Shown here one piece after another: positions 35,021 through 47,561 of a stretch of DNA of 64,000 bases (positions are counted from its first letter, which is position 1; each line of letters begins with the position of its first letter). The notes beneath the pieces are model-generated. The model ran no database searches, was not told the origin of the DNA, and saw nothing but the letters and a program-made list of their open reading frames with translations. The stretch is from Datisca glomerata (lineage: Eukaryota > Streptophyta > Magnoliopsida > Cucurbitales > Datiscaceae): NCBI GenBank assembly GCA_003255025.1, contig QANY01008042.1:2964077-3028076 (forward strand), read 5' to 3'. Both the position numbers and the translations under genes were made by a program.

Positions 35021-35994
35021 GAGATGCAATAAGTAGTTGACTACGGCGAGCCTCACTCAATAAAAAGTCTGATCATGGCGATGTTCACTGAAGAATGACT
35101 AGTTGAAAAAATATATATACATTAGCAATGCACAACCTTATTTTCAATGTTAGCACGAATGTATATATATGATAAGATTTATATCATATGCATGTTCATG
35201 ATGTGTGTTCAGATGCCAATGTATCATAACAAGTTAACAGAGTCAAACAACATTCTTTAACTATATCATGGTCATATATGACATACATCTCAACGATATG
35301 TTCATATTTAACATTACTAGAGATAATTCATCAGTCATTACCATCGCTTTCCAATATTAATTATACGAGAGAATTGATCTAGAAAAAACTCACCAGAGAG
35401 GAGTTTAACCAACGCAACATAACATCAAGGCGACATATTACCCAAGAGAAAATCTAATCATGGCAGAGTTCGCCAAGAAATTTCTCTGCGGTAGGTAAAC
35501 ACGTTGATGTGTCGTCTTTAGACGATTTGACTTGTGATAGCAAATATACATAGGAACCTGCACGATATTGCTCAAGAAGGCACACACATATGTATAAAAA
35601 TATAATCAAGTTGCCTAAGAAGACGCACGCATATTGAATTGTCTGTAATGGTCATATTTAAAGGGTTATATACCCGTTCCTACTTCAGATTTTTATCATG
35701 CTTCGTTATCATGCATCTCTACTTCGCACATACATCGCTCTTCCACTCGACTTTTATCATAAACACATCCATAATAAATACCCAAGTTAGATTCAATCCA
35801 TACGACTAAAGCCACATTCTGCGGTAACGGGCAAAGCAAATAGTCAAAACAATTTGTATATTTCAAACATGTTTGGTGGCCAAGTTTCGCTTTGAAGGGT
35901 TTCGCAATGACGGCTAAGTTCTGCCCAACTACCTTTGCTAAAATGTCTTCATTGCATCTTAGGGACAAATTAACTAGAGCGTCTAGGCACATCC

Positions 35995-37185
35995 CAGGGA
36001 CGTGCTCTGCTGAAATGTCTCAAATACGTTCCAGGAGCAAACTTTGCTGAAACATCTTAACTGCGTTTTAGGAACAAATTTTGCTGAAACGTCTTAAACG
36101 CATTACATGAACAATTTCCGCCAAAACATCTTAAACACATTTCAGGAGCAATCTTTGCTGAATCGCCTTAAACGCATTTCGAGAACAATCTTTGCTGAAA
36201 CGACTTAAATGCATTCTAGGAATAATCTTTGCTGAAATGTCTTAAATGCATTTCAGGAATAAACTTTACTGACACATCTTAAATGCGATCCTAGAACTAT
36301 CTTTGCTAAAACATCTTAAATGCATTTCAGAATAACATTTATTGAAACGTCTTAAATGCACTACAAGAACTAACTTTACTGAAAGGTCTTAAAAGTGTTA
36401 TAGGAACTAACTTCGCTTAAACGTCTTAAAAGCGTTTCAGGAACAATCTTCATTGAAACGTCTTAAATGCGTTTCAGAAACAATCTTCGCAGAAACATCT
36501 TCAATGCATTTCAGGAATAAACTTCACTGAAACATCTTAAACGCGTTTCAGGAACAATCTTTGCTAAAACGTCTTAAATGCATTATAGGAACAATCTTTG
36601 CTGAAACCTCTTAAATGCATTTCAGGAATAAACTTTGCTGAAACGTTTTTAAATGCGCTTCAGGAACTATCTTTGCTGAAACATCTTAAATGCAATTCAG
36701 AATAACTTTTGTTGAAACGCTTAAACGCACTACAAGAACTAACTTTGTTGAAAGGTCTTAAAAGTGTTACACGAACTAACTTCATTGAAATGTCTTAAAC
36801 ACGTTTCAGGAACAATCTTCATTGAAACGTCTTAATTGCGTTTCAGGAACAATCTTCACTGAAACGTCTTAAACGCGTTTCAAGAATAATTTTTGCTGAA
36901 ATGTCTTAAACTCATTTCAGGAACAATCTTTGCTGAAACGTTTTAAATATAGTTCATGAACAATCTTCGGCGAAACGTCTTAAATGCTTTTCAGGTTCAA
37001 TCTTTTGTTAAGATGTCTTAATGCATTTCAGGAACAATCTTTGCTGAAAAGTCTTAAATGCGTTTCAGGAACAATCTTCGCTGAAATGTTTTAAACGCAT
37101 TTCAGGAATAAACTTTGCTGAAACGTTTTAAGTGTGTTTCAGGAATAATTTTCACTGAAACGTCTTAAACGCATTCCAGAATAAC
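35995..37185. repeat. 37-bp minisatellite, about 32 copies
   Basis: The consensus contains CTGAAACGTCTTAAATGC followed by ATTTCAGGAACAATCTTTG, 37 bp in all, repeated head to tail with frequent CG to TG/CA changes that suggest decay of methylated cytosines. Degenerate units may extend left to about 35880. No coding frame survives. Confidence 0.9.
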
Positions 37186-37234
37186 GAACCCATCATAATT
37201 TTTTGTTCATTTTGATAACTACAAGAGTCGTGGT

Positions 37235-37495
37235 AAAAATTACAATGATAAACATTTTTCAGTTCTAAGTCATCCCTCGTACCAAGTTTTTCATCACCTC
37301 GAGTGCGCTTAATGGAAATTTTTCTTGTCAATAATTCTAAACTACATATAATAGGTACACTTAGCAGTGATTTTTACTCAACAGTCCTAAGTCACCCCTC
37401 ATGGTAATTTAGTCGTTACCTCGGATGCATTTAGCTGTAATTTTTACTCAACAGTCCTAAGTCAACTATTAAGGTGATTTTATTATCACCGAGGC
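37235..37495. repeat. Short degenerate tandem repeat (~70 bp units)
   Basis: TTTTTACTCAACAGTCCTAAGTCA occurs at 37371 and 37441, and a diverged form (TTTTTCAGTTCTAAGTCAT) near 37253, each followed by a CACC-containing stretch. Two to three units next to the 37-bp array. Confidence 0.6.
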
Positions 37496-39010
37496 AGTGG
37501 TTGACCTGGAATACTCTGCTCGAGGCACCATACATAGTTATTTCCTGTTATCATGGGTGTGCAGAAGTTGACATTTTCTAGACTTTCGTAGGGCATAACT
37601 TATTTCCTGTCCTTTTCACAATGATAATGCAACTATGGACAATAAAATTCTCACAGAAAATATGTCTTTATTCTTGTTGTCACGATTATTTGTCAGAAGG
37701 ACAATCTCTCAGTAAATGAAAAACTAGTTATAAGAGCAAATCTTCCAAACAGAAACAATAGTGTAGGATACGTCACATGGAATATGCATATATTGATATA
37801 TTCCCCTCATTTTGAATCTCAAAGAAATACAAGCCATTTTCACTGTCATGACGAAATTTAATAGTGACATAAAGACTGTGGGCTGCTATAGAAAAGGAAA
37901 TATATATCTAGAATTTCTCGTATGCATACTAGAGCCTCATTTAGGCATGATTCAGATTCATGTGGTAAAGGATCATGAGACGGTGTAAATAATAAATAAT
38001 TTCATGAATACTCACAATAATTGGGTTGATAAATTCATGAATACTCATGATAGGGAAAATGATAATTCTAGCAATCCTAAGATAAGTTAGATAATTAGTT
38101 AAGAAACCCGCACAATAAGTTGATTGATAGATCTCAAATATCCACAATAAGTCTGTGGATAATGTGTACACCTCCATGATGAGATCAAGAATAAGTTCAG
38201 AATTCCCCTTGACAAATTGATTAATAAATCCAGAAATCCCCTTGGAGAGTTGACGTGTAAGATGAATTAATCTATAATTTTCATAACCGGTTGATGAACA
38301 AGTCAATAAATCCCACAATATGTTGGTAAAAAATAAATAATTAAAAATCCCATATATGAAGGAAAATATATGTCCAGGATGATAGAGTGAATATGAGCGT
38401 GACAAGTACCAAATTCTTGAAGCGAATGTTAGCTCAAATGTAATTTACACATATAAATAATATAAAATGTGCTAATCAAATATGTAAATTAATAAGAGAG
38501 ATTAAATAATAAAAACATGTATATTCAACTCTTCTAATAATACAAATATGTCTATCGTGTCAAGATCAAGGAAATATGAGTGTGTATTCATGATCATATA
38601 TATATATACTTATTTGTTCATGCGCATGGAAATTATATGTCAAATTTCAACTTTATAATTTCAATAATAAAAACACAGCAGTACAGTCATAGGAGAGGGG
38701 AAACTGATTTGCCTAAGTTACTTTTTTTTCATGGTGGCTTAAGATAAATATGGAACATTGAATTGTTAATGGAGAAGACTAGTGATACCCAAATAGCCAT
38801 TGATCAATAAGAGGCAAAGGAAATAAGTAACTCTGAATATGAAAGCAAACTTTCAATAAAGGGAAGAAAAAAGACAATTTTGTACAATTTTTTAATGCTT
38901 TTTCAACTTGACTAGGCTGCTATTACAACCATTATCATGTGGACAAATTTGTGAACGTGTTAGCTGTTTGAGATAATAAAAGAAAGATAAGTCAAAAGAA
39001 AGAAATAAAA
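37496..39010. other. AT-rich stretch without recognised genes
   Basis: The longest open frame (reverse, 37941-38405) is low-complexity and resembles no family I know. It sits in sequence with short repeated motifs (ATAAATTCATGAATACTCA). I treat it as non-coding interior of the 34.5-41.1-kb element. Confidence 0.4.
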
Positions 39011-39019
39011 AAAATGTGA

Positions 39020-39850
39020 ATGAAAGTGTGTGATGTGAAATTGAGTGGGATTTAATCTCACATTAGAAACTCAAGGAAAAGATGTTGGGTTTATAAACTC
39101 AACTCTCATGCATTGGGGCTAACCCCAAGGGGCACCCCACATTTTGTACGGAATGGAGGACCTAGATGACATATGATCCTCCTCTCACGCGCGTCGCCGC
39201 CGTCTGTCCGTCCGACCAGTCCGGATCAAAGAATTATTTTTTGGATAAAATTTCTTTTGATTATTTACTTGGAGAAGAAGGCTTGGAGCTTTGAATTTGT
39301 CAAAGCTAAATAAATATCTCTTGGATTATCTGCAGAAGATAATTAGACCTTATCAGCATTAATTTCGTGCATGATCTTATCTCCATTATCCTCAATTTCG
39401 TGTATGACCTTATCAACACTAATCAATTTTCACTTGCTCCCCAAGCTGCCCAAGTTTTAAATAAGGCAGTGTGTGAGCACAAGAAGAAGAAGCAACTTCG
39501 GTTTTATCACCATAAGAAAATCTCGTTTTCATCACCATTATCAATCATCTGCATATTGAGAGAGAGATACAGAGAGTTCTGAAAGAGTCTGAGTAATTGG
39601 TTGATATACTCAGACTTAGATCGTTATATCCTGCAGAGACGATTCGTCGTAGTCTCCAAGCACCCTGTAGAGGACGATTATTGTTTTTAGGACATTGTTT
39701 ATGAGCAATCCTCGATCCTCAATCATCATTTAATTCTGCTTTAATTATTAAAATTTCATTTATATTTATTTCTAAATTTTTGTATATAAATTCTAATAAT
39801 TTTCGTTGCAATCTTCTCTCTTGCATTTAAATTGTATTTATTTTAATTTC
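39020..39850 (+). repeat. Possible solo LTR of a Copia element
   Basis: Text such as GAGTGGGATTTAATCTCACATT, GTTTATAAACTCAACTCTCATGCATTGGGGCT, AAGGGGCACCCCACATTT and a long AT-rich tail is typical of LTRs I associate with plant Copia elements. No partner LTR, primer site or clear target duplication was found, so both boundaries are uncertain. Confidence 0.35.
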
Positions 39851-40579
39851 ATTGTATTATTATTATATGAACGCATCTCGTTTCATCCCTACCTACAACA
39901 TTAGCATTACTACCTTCCCCTCTGTCTAAATTCTCACCTGTCTGCGAAGAGAAGAGCCGAAAAAATAAGCTACGTCGTATTGCTTGGATGGCAACAAAAA
40001 AAATGACGACCCACGATGAAGCACAGACTTGGTTGGAGAGAGGAGCAAAAAGCACAGTGCATAGAGCCACACCGTGATGCTCGGGCAAAGACCCACCACG
40101 AGAAAGTCTAGGAGACAATGTTTCGCCCAGGAACTCCGGTGAAACCTTGACGGCGGCTAAGTGCAGCTGAAATAGGGACCCTGAATGACTGACGCCGTCT
40201 CATGTGGCGGTAATTTTAGATCTGGATTTTTTACAGATCTGGAATTTCAAATCTGGAATTTTTTGGCTCCATTGTTGCTTTTTTTTTTTTTTGTTTAACA
40301 CCTTCAACAGTTTGCTAACATGGAGTATATTTTCTTCTACCAGGTAGAGGTTAAAAATGTTCAAAAATGAGAAAATCACTTTCTTCACCATTTTGGAAGT
40401 CTGTTTTTTTTTTCTTTGAGCCATGGAAAGAACGAACTGAGTTATGAAAACTCTTTTTTTAGCCATCCAAAGCAAAACGAAACCTTCTTTCAAAAAACCC
40501 TTTTTTTTTCCTTTTGCATATCACGAAGGATGCAGTGGAAACAATCTTTCTCATAAAGACTTCTCTTTTTTAGGAACAC

Positions 40580-40597
40580 TCCCCAGTGGAGTCGCCA
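40580..40597 (-). other. Primer binding site, tRNA-Arg type
   Basis: The reverse strand reads TGGCGACTCCACTGGGGA, close to the 3' end of plant tRNA-Arg(ACG) (TGGCGACTCCGGTGGGGA). It abuts the right direct repeat at 40598. Confidence 0.7.
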
Positions 40598-41095
40598 TTA
40601 TTTAAGGGGTAAATTTCGAATCGGATGGGTATATGAATGGGCGTTTAGTTATCGAAAAAGTCTGGGGAACGTGGAGGTTTAGCGTGGAAGAAGTGATGAG
40701 TATCCTTAACGGCCTAGACGGTGACAACCGCCGATAAATGCACATCTTTAGAGTTGCCAAGAAAAGGGAGAGGGAGAGAAAACCCCCAAAAGTGTGTGTC
40801 CAATGTCCAAAATATTTAACCCCTTCAATAGGAGTATTAAGCATCTTTATATGGAAAATGAGAGGTAAACTCTAATTTATGATGGCCAACGAATGACTGT
40901 TAAGTGTATGTAAAGGCCAATATATAGGACGTTACCACGTATCTTTAGGCTCATCCTCAATGAGAGGACGACGCATCTAAAGTCTACTGAGGAGGTCGTG
41001 GCGGCAGACCAACACAACGAACATCATCCTAATCCTACTAAACTGTATGTCTCCAATTCATTCCCAATGTGGTAAGGGTCCGTCCAACTCTTGTC
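40598..41095 (-). repeat. Right direct repeat (possible 5' LTR)
   Basis: Partner of 34527-35020. The primer site on its left fixes it as the 5' LTR of a reverse-strand element. The right edge is unclear beyond GTCCGTCCAA. Confidence 0.65.
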
Positions 41096-41284
41096 ACTTG
41101 ACTTGGCGGTTGTAGGTAAATAATCACAGGGTTCTGATCCGGGGGGGAACTTGACGGTTATGTCAGGGGCGGGAATCCACGTATAAACAAAATCACTAAC
41201 CGTTTTTAGGATGGATTTGAAAGTGTTTTTATTTTAAAACACTTAAATACGTTAAAATTTTGAAAAGTTAGATTGACGTAATTT

Positions 41285-41395
41285 GTTAACCCCTCACACC
41301 TATATCCTAAAGGTTGTGGGTTCGAGTCATATTTTTTTATTTCCTTTAGAATTTGTACTGTAACTTTGACAAAAAAAATACGTTAAAATTCTCTA
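41285..41395 (+). mobile_element. Possible SINE remnant (tRNA B-box)
   Basis: GGTTGTGGGTTCGAGTC at about 41321 fits the RNA polymerase III B-box, preceded by TTAACCCCTCACACC and ending in an A-rich run. The A-box is weak. Could be chance. Confidence 0.3.
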
Positions 41396-41574
41396 ATCAA
41401 ATTTATTTGACTAATATGATTGTTTGAAGCATGTCTTGATATTTAAATGCACTTTAAAAAAAACATATTCAAATGTTTTTAAAATACAAATAAACAATTC
41501 TTCAAGTGCTTAATATATCAGGCGGCAGAACATAATCATGTTACTAGTTTATCAAAATGTTATGTATTTTATGG

Positions 41575-41897
41575 GATATTGGATAAGGTGATTGATCAAA
41601 TGTCGGGATGGCAGAACATTTTCTTTCTTCGTTTGTGAGGGAAACTCTAGTTAAAGCAATTGCCTATGCTATTCCCAACTGTGCTATGTTGTGCGTCAAA
41701 CTGCCAGTGTCTCTTTACGAGAAAATATGTAGTAAAATTGCTAATTTCTGGTGGAACAATTCTCCATTCAAATCGGGAATTCATTGGGGCTCGTGAGATT
41801 TTTTGGTGAGGAAGAAGAAAGATGGCGGTATGAGGTTTAGAGATCTGGGATCATTTAATCTGGTGTTACTAGCTAAAAATGGGAAGAGACTTTTCAA
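41575..41897 (+). pseudogene. LINE reverse-transcriptase thumb fragment (forward)
   Basis: Forward strand: FVRETLVKAIAYAIPNCAML, SKIANFWW, then after a stop, DGGMRFRDLGSFNLVLLAKNGKRLF. This is the segment just after the palm domain in plant L1-type LINEs. It ends at 41897, where LINE sequence of opposite orientation begins. Confidence 0.8.
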
Positions 41898-41900
41898 AAA

Positions 41901-42670
41901 TCATAAAACTCCACCCATCTCCTCCACCTGTTTGTAACCCATCCCCTGCGAAATTCCTCCCGGGTCCCAAAGAGCCCAGCCTATACCGCCCTTCGAAATG
42001 TCTTCTTTCCATGAAGTGTCAACATGTAATCTCCATGCACGTGTATTCAGATCAAGCTGGAGGTCACCCTGCGGCGAAGCTAAAGTTGCAGTCTCTATGT
42101 TTAAAGTAATCCAAGACTCCTCCACCATCCGGTTCGTATTGGCCACTATTTCTCTAGGATCACTCACTTTATCCGTGAAACGCTTCGCATTTCTACATTT
42201 TCATTAATTTCGAAGACAAAACACAACCACTAAAGAAGATCATTGTCTTTTTTATCTGGTAGTATATGGTTTAGAATCTCCTGCCATAGAGGGCTGAAGA
42301 ATTAGAAGGACTTCGCAAAGGGGCATTTGAAGAAGATATGAATAACACATTCACTAATAAAACCACATGTGCTGCACTTATCGTCTATATCGATCCCTCA
42401 TTGAGTCAGGTTCGTTTTATAAGCAAGAAAATTATTGAGAAAATGCCTTAAAAATCATGAATCTTAAGGAGAATAAGAGCTTTCCAAATTATGGCCCATA
42501 CCTTTGAAGTCAAAGAAGAATAGCTCAAAAACCCCGAGTCTGATTTGCTGAAAATACCATTTTTGGACATACTCAGAGCTATCAAGTATCCTGATTTAAC
42601 AGTATATCCTTCATGTTCTACAAAAGGCCATATGATATAGTCCTCTCGGCCATATCTACTAAATGGAATT
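41901..42670 (-). pseudogene. LINE zf-RVT and RNase H fragment (reverse)
   Basis: Reverse strand: GYTVKSGYLIALS near 42590, the zinc-binding zf-RVT motif CSTCGFISECVIHIFFKC near 42330-42385, then the RNase H start RAWRLHVDTSWKEDISKGG and GIGWALWDPGGI (41901-42167). RNase H is cut off at 41901 after about 70 residues. The upstream part of the same LINE lies at 48849-49300, across element D. Confidence 0.8.
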
Positions 42671-43909
42671 TGATATAGGATCGATATGGAAATCTAAGAG
42701 GGGGTGAATTGAGTGATCGTGTTCAAATTAAAATTTTTTTGCACTCAAGTGAAAAACGAATGTTCAAGAATGAACTTCAATATTTCACCAGTTTAACTCT
42801 TGAAAAGATAAATAAGTAATAGATAACAGTGTTGAAACAAATAATGCTTGCGATAATCTAAATGCGGAAATATAAAGCAAGCAAATAAAATAATACCGGA
42901 AACTTAAGTGCGAAAAATAAATAACACAAAATAAAAGAGAAGAAGGAGAAGAAGATAGGCACATGATATTTTTACATGGTTCAAAATATCCTATCCCTAC
43001 GTCCACGATCCAAGACCCCCTTGGTGATTTTTAATTCCACGATCTTCTTAAGAGTGAAAGCCAGCCAAACCTTACAAACTCAATTGGATGGATGCCAACT
43101 AAACCTCACAAAGGTATGTGTTTCAAGATTAAGTGACCCATTAGAATAACTATCTCAAAATAATAGAATCTTCAATCTAAGCTCACAAAAAAATAATTTT
43201 GTTCACTCAAGAAATGTGCAAGTATAAAGCTCAAAATATTAAGAGAGATTTAGAAGAGTATTGGGAGAGTTTTAAGAGCAAGTCTCTTGGTTATAAATTT
43301 GTATTTTGTGAATAGAAATGGGGTGTATTTATAGAGGAGATTGAGGTTAGGGTTTAGGAGGGAAAATTTCAAATTTTGAATGTAGACAAAGGAAATGACA
43401 CTTCATCTTTAATAAGAACGACAAAAAATCCTTGACAAAAAAGATAATGAAAACTTCTACTCAGAATAACACAATATAGTCAAAAACTATTTGGGTAAGC
43501 TCCGTCTCTCTTTATCTACTTGAAATTGAAATTTACTTTGTTTGTACTTTATCATTATCTCCATCTCATATATTTTCTCTATTGTGCAAGAGAGATATGA
43601 TTTTTGGTGTTTAGACTTTTTATGGATATAGACTTAATTTAATGATAGTTATCCCTAAATAAATTAAGCTTTAATAATAGCAAATAAAATGAGTAAACTC
43701 CTAATAAAAATTAAATGAAAGTAGATATCTTCATGATCTTCAATCTTCATGATTTATGAGCTCTTATGAAAATAAATAATTTCATGATCTTCAATTGGAA
43801 TATCTTGTGATAATTTTTTCAATGGTCTCTGCAAACATGATTAAATCTATTAGCAACGCCAATATTTTGTTATCCTCAAAAGTTATCTCATAGAGATATA
43901 GGGCTAACA
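42671..43909 (-). repeat. 3' LTR of element D
   Basis: Starts near GGATCGATATGG and ends GGGCTAACA, matching 47562-48848. The left terminal TG is blurred by a small insertion (TGATATAGG instead of TGTAGG). Confidence 0.82.
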
Positions 43910-43910
43910 A

Positions 43911-43924
43911 TCTCCCCCTTTTTG
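43911..43924 (-). other. Polypurine tract of element D
   Basis: The reverse strand reads CAAAAAGGGGGAGA, directly before the 3' LTR. This is the classic plant Copia form and is intact. Confidence 0.8.
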
Positions 43925-44127
43925 ATGATGACAAATCACTGAAGAAAAAAATATATTTAATCAAATAAATTTAATTTACTCCCCTTAAATATATGCTTAC
44001 TCGTCAAAATAAAAACATAACTCTTAAACACATTCTATTTTCTCCCCCTTTGTTATCATAAAAAATAATAAACCAATAATAATGAGGAAAATACTTTTAT
44101 CTTGACATGGTAAGTAGAAAAAAAAAA

Positions 44128-44300
44128 TTTAACTAATATCTAAAATTCTCAAAGCAAGCCTATTGTTACAAAAAATTTCATTTAATGGTTTTTTAAAAAT
44201 ATCTGCAAGTTGATTTGTAGTGTTTACAAGATCTACTGAAATATCCCATTTTTACACATGATCTCAAATAAAATGATGTCTAAGATAACTAACATTAGGA
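44128..44300 (-). pseudogene. Native end of element D RNase H
   Basis: The reverse strand reads LRHHF-like text, QINLQIFLKN (from an ancestral NQLADIFTK) and ALRILDIS before a stop, in the expected place just upstream of the polypurine tract. It is a reverse-complement match to 44737-44890. Confidence 0.65.
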
Positions 44301-44394
44301 ATTTTGTTTTCGAAATGAAAAAGAATAAACCATAAACTTTAAAACCTTAAACCTTAAAACCCGAAACTTTAAATATTTACTTGGAACAACTAAA

Positions 44395-44890
44395 TTTGGC
44401 ATTTGGTATCCAAAATGTGATCATCTTGATTTAATTGGGCATTCTGATTCGAATTTTGCTGGGAGCTTAACCAATAGAAAAAGTACGAGTGGCACATGCC
44501 AATTTTTAGGACACTCACTTGTTTCTTCGTTTAGCAAAAAGAAAAATTCAGTAGCACTATCAACCGGTGAAGCCGAATATATTTCAGCCAGTAGTTGTTG
44601 TGCTCAAATTTTATGGATGAAGCAAATTCTAAAAGATTTTGGTTTAGTTTTTGAAAATGTTTCTATTAGATGTGATAATACTAGCGTAATTAATGTATCC
44701 AAAAATCATATTTTGCATTCTCGTACTAAGCATATAGATCTTAGACATCATTTTATTCGAGATCATGTGTTAAAGGGGATATTTCATTAGAGTAAACACT
44801 ACAATCAACTTGCAGATATTTTTACAAAACTATTATTGAAAGTTTTTGTAACAGTAGGCTTGGTTTGAGAATTTTAGATATTAGTTAAAA
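44395..44890 (+). pseudogene. Inverted RNase H segment inside element D
   Basis: Forward strand, opposite to the rest of D: HSDSNFAGSLTNRKSTSGTC, LSTGEAEYISASSCCAQILW, RCDNTSVINVSKN, HSRTKHIDLRHHFIRDHVL, then a stop and NQLADIFTK. It is a nearly open Copia RNase H of about 160 residues. Its last 150 bp pair with 44128-44286 as an inverted repeat. Short direct repeats (AAACCATAAACTTTAAAA) lie on both sides (44324 and 44954). Confidence 0.8.
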
Positions 44891-44935
44891 AAATTTAGGG
44901 TTTAGAGTTTTAAGTTTTAGAATCGAATAACTAAA

Positions 44936-47510
44936 CTAGTTCAAAATGAAAAAGATTAAACCATAAACTTTAAAATAACTAATATTAGGAATTTTATTTT
45001 TCCAAAGTTCATAAGGGGTTTTGTTTAAGATAGGTCTAAGTAAAACATGATTCATAATGTAGCAAGATGTATTAACGGTTTCAGCCCAAAAATACTTAGG
45101 TAAGTCATTCTTATTTATCATTGTTCTTGCCATTTCTTGTAGGGACTGATTTTTCCTCTCAACAACACCATTTTGTTGTGGCTAGGAGTAGAAAAATCAT
45201 GTGAAAACCCATTTTCATTGCAAAAGGTTTCAAACTTTCTATTTTTAAATTCTCCACCATGATCACTTCTAATTTTTTAAATTGTAAAATCTTTTTCATT
45301 TTGAACTAGTTTGCAAAACTATATAAATGCTTTAAAAGTTTCACCCTTATTTTTTAGAAATAAAATCTAAGTATATCTTGAAAAATCATCAACTATGATA
45401 AATGCATAGTGTTTACCCCCAAGACTTATAATTTTTGAAGGGCCAAATAGGTCCATGTGTAGTAATTACAATGATCTAGTGGCATGCATCATAAATTTTG
45501 TCTTTCACAAAATTTATTTTTGGAAGACTTTTTACTAAATAACTTTTTGATAGTTTTGAACATAAATCCATGCTAGCACGCCTAAGTATTTTATGCCATA
45601 CCCAACTATTATTGTCAAAAACTAGAAAATATTTTTCATTATAATTTTAAAAATCACTTAGATTAATAGTGTAGACATTTTAATCCCTTTGCCCAACAAA
45701 TAAAATTTTATTTGACATTATATCTATAATTAGACAAAGATCATTTTCAAAAATTACTCTATAATTTTTATCACAAAGTTACCTTATACTAAGTAAATTA
45801 TGTTTTAGACCATCTACAAGTAGAGTTTTATCTATAGCAGACTCATTACTTACAGAGTCAATACCAATAATTTTGCCTTTCTTATCATCTCCAAAGGTGA
45901 TATATCATTTCTTTCGATAAATTTGAGTAAGTTTTGATTCATTACCAGTCATATGTCACGAGCATCCACTATCAAGATATCATTTATCGTTCTTCTTCAA
46001 CGGTACCTATAACATAAAAATTTAAAAGTTGACTTTTGATACCCAAATCTTTTTGGGTCCTCGAGGGTTAGTGTTGTAGAGAATCCATTCATTTTTTAAT
46101 GAAAAATAGCTTCTTTTTAGGAATGCATGAATAATTTGTGTGACCTTTAACCCCACAATCGTGACAACTTATAGGAGGATATTGTGTTAGTTTAATAAAA
46201 ATATTTTTGTGATATTTTTTGTTTTGAAAATATTGATATCCTAATCCCTTTTTATCGGAAGCATTCTTTTGCTTACCAAGAAGTTTGTCAAGATTGTTTC
46301 TTCCATTTGTAAATTTAAAAATAGTTGAATTTAAATCTTTTTCTTTATTTTAACTTTGAACAAGGTCTCGATGCAAAACATGTAAGGTTGCTTTCATTTT
46401 CAAATTCTCACTTTTCAAATACTCATTTTCTTCTTGAAATTTTGAAAAACCATTTTTCATAATTTTGTTCTTTAAGCGAAGTTTTTCAAACTCACTATAA
46501 AGTTCTTCAAAAGTATTTTCAAGTTCTTCATAACTAGGTTTATCATTTAAATTTAGCTTATAAGAACTTACTTCATCTTCTAGTGCCATGAAACATATGT
46601 TTGCAACTTCTTCTTCTTCAGAGTCGCTATCATCAGTCTCATCCCAAGTTGCCTTGAATGCTTTTCTTTTGAACTTCTTTGGGGCATTACTTAGATTTGG
46701 ACAAGTGGCTTTTACACTCATAGCATGTGAGTGTGTCACGAGGTATCTTCTTATCATCTTTTCTTGAAGCATTTTTTCTTCTATTTAAGAATTTCTTGAA
46801 TCGCCTAGTGAGTAGGGCTATGTCATCTTCCTCATCATAGTCATCCTTCTCACTATCAGATTGTTCAAGTATTGATTTTAGTGTAATGCTCTTCTTTATT
46901 GATGTATCTTCTTCGTCATTTTCATTTAGCCTCATTTCATGCGTCATCAATAAGCCAATAAGTTCTTCAAGAAGAAGTGTGTTGAGATCTTTGACTTATT
47001 GGATAGCGGTCACCTTGGCCTCTCAATTCTTTGGTAGACACCTAAGAATTTTTCTCACTATTTTAACATTAGGATAAGTCTTACCAAGAGATTTCAAGCC
47101 ATTAATAATATCGGGGAAATGAGTAAACATATCACGTACGGATTTGTCATGCTTCATTTTAAATAATTCCTAACTATGTGCCATATAGATTTAGCGGATT
47201 CACATGTAGAAATTCTATTAAATTTATTTTTATCAAGAGAACAAAACAAGACATTCATAGCCTTATCATTTAAAGAAATTTTCTTTTTATCATCATCATT
47301 CCATTCACTACTTGATTTGTCAATATTTTTACCATCCACAATTTTGAATGGAACGTGAGCACTGTTTTCAACAACATCCCGTAAGTCATAATCAATCGAC
47401 TGAATATAAATCATCATTCTCGCTTTCCAATAAGTATAATCATTACCATTGAAAAACGAAGATCTAGTAGTAGATTGACCTTCAATGAAAGAACCAGTCA
47501 TGGATGCCAT
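44936..47510 (-). pseudogene. Element D gag, protease and integrase remains
   Basis: Reverse strand. Gag starts at 47510 (SFIEGQSTTRSSFFNGNDYT, YWKARMMIYIQSIDY) and continues at 46687-46950 (acidic stretch, CYEC zinc-knuckle start) and 46350-46772 (coiled-coil-like). Protease: YLDSGCS near 45985 then HMTGNESK. Integrase: RSDHGGEFKN-like text near 45270 and MINKNDLPKYFWAETV at 44936-45133. Stops and frameshifts interrupt every part, but the gag frames are long, so decay is moderate. Confidence 0.8.
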
Positions 47511-47548
47511 AACTCAAGACGATTATGTCTTATGTATAGAGTACCAAG

Positions 47549-47560
47549 CTCTGATACCAA
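47549..47560 (-). other. Primer binding site of element D
   Basis: The reverse strand reads TTGGTATCAGAGC, an exact initiator-Met type site, next to the LTR at 47562. Confidence 0.85.
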
Positions 47561-47561
47561 T

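Larger units (their letters stand above)
34527..41095 (-). mobile_element. Probable non-coding LTR element with tRNA-Arg primer site
   Basis: Direct repeats of about 490 bp (34527-35020 and 40598-41095) flank 5.6 kb with no transposon protein in any frame. A tRNA-Arg-like primer site sits directly inside the right repeat. A 37-bp minisatellite lies near the left repeat, where plant Tat/Ogre-type elements commonly carry tandem repeats in their 3' untranslated region. I infer a reverse-strand, non-autonomous gypsy-type element. No polypurine tract was found at the left repeat, and the outer ends are not precise. Confidence 0.55.

Noticed and set aside
35995..37185. CRISPR-like array
   Set aside because: The 37-bp units are directly adjacent with no unique spacers, and the DNA is clearly plant nuclear; it is a minisatellite.
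37941..38405. 154-codon reverse open frame between repeats
   Set aside because: AT-driven, Ile/Tyr/Leu-rich, with repeated short motifs and no family resemblance.
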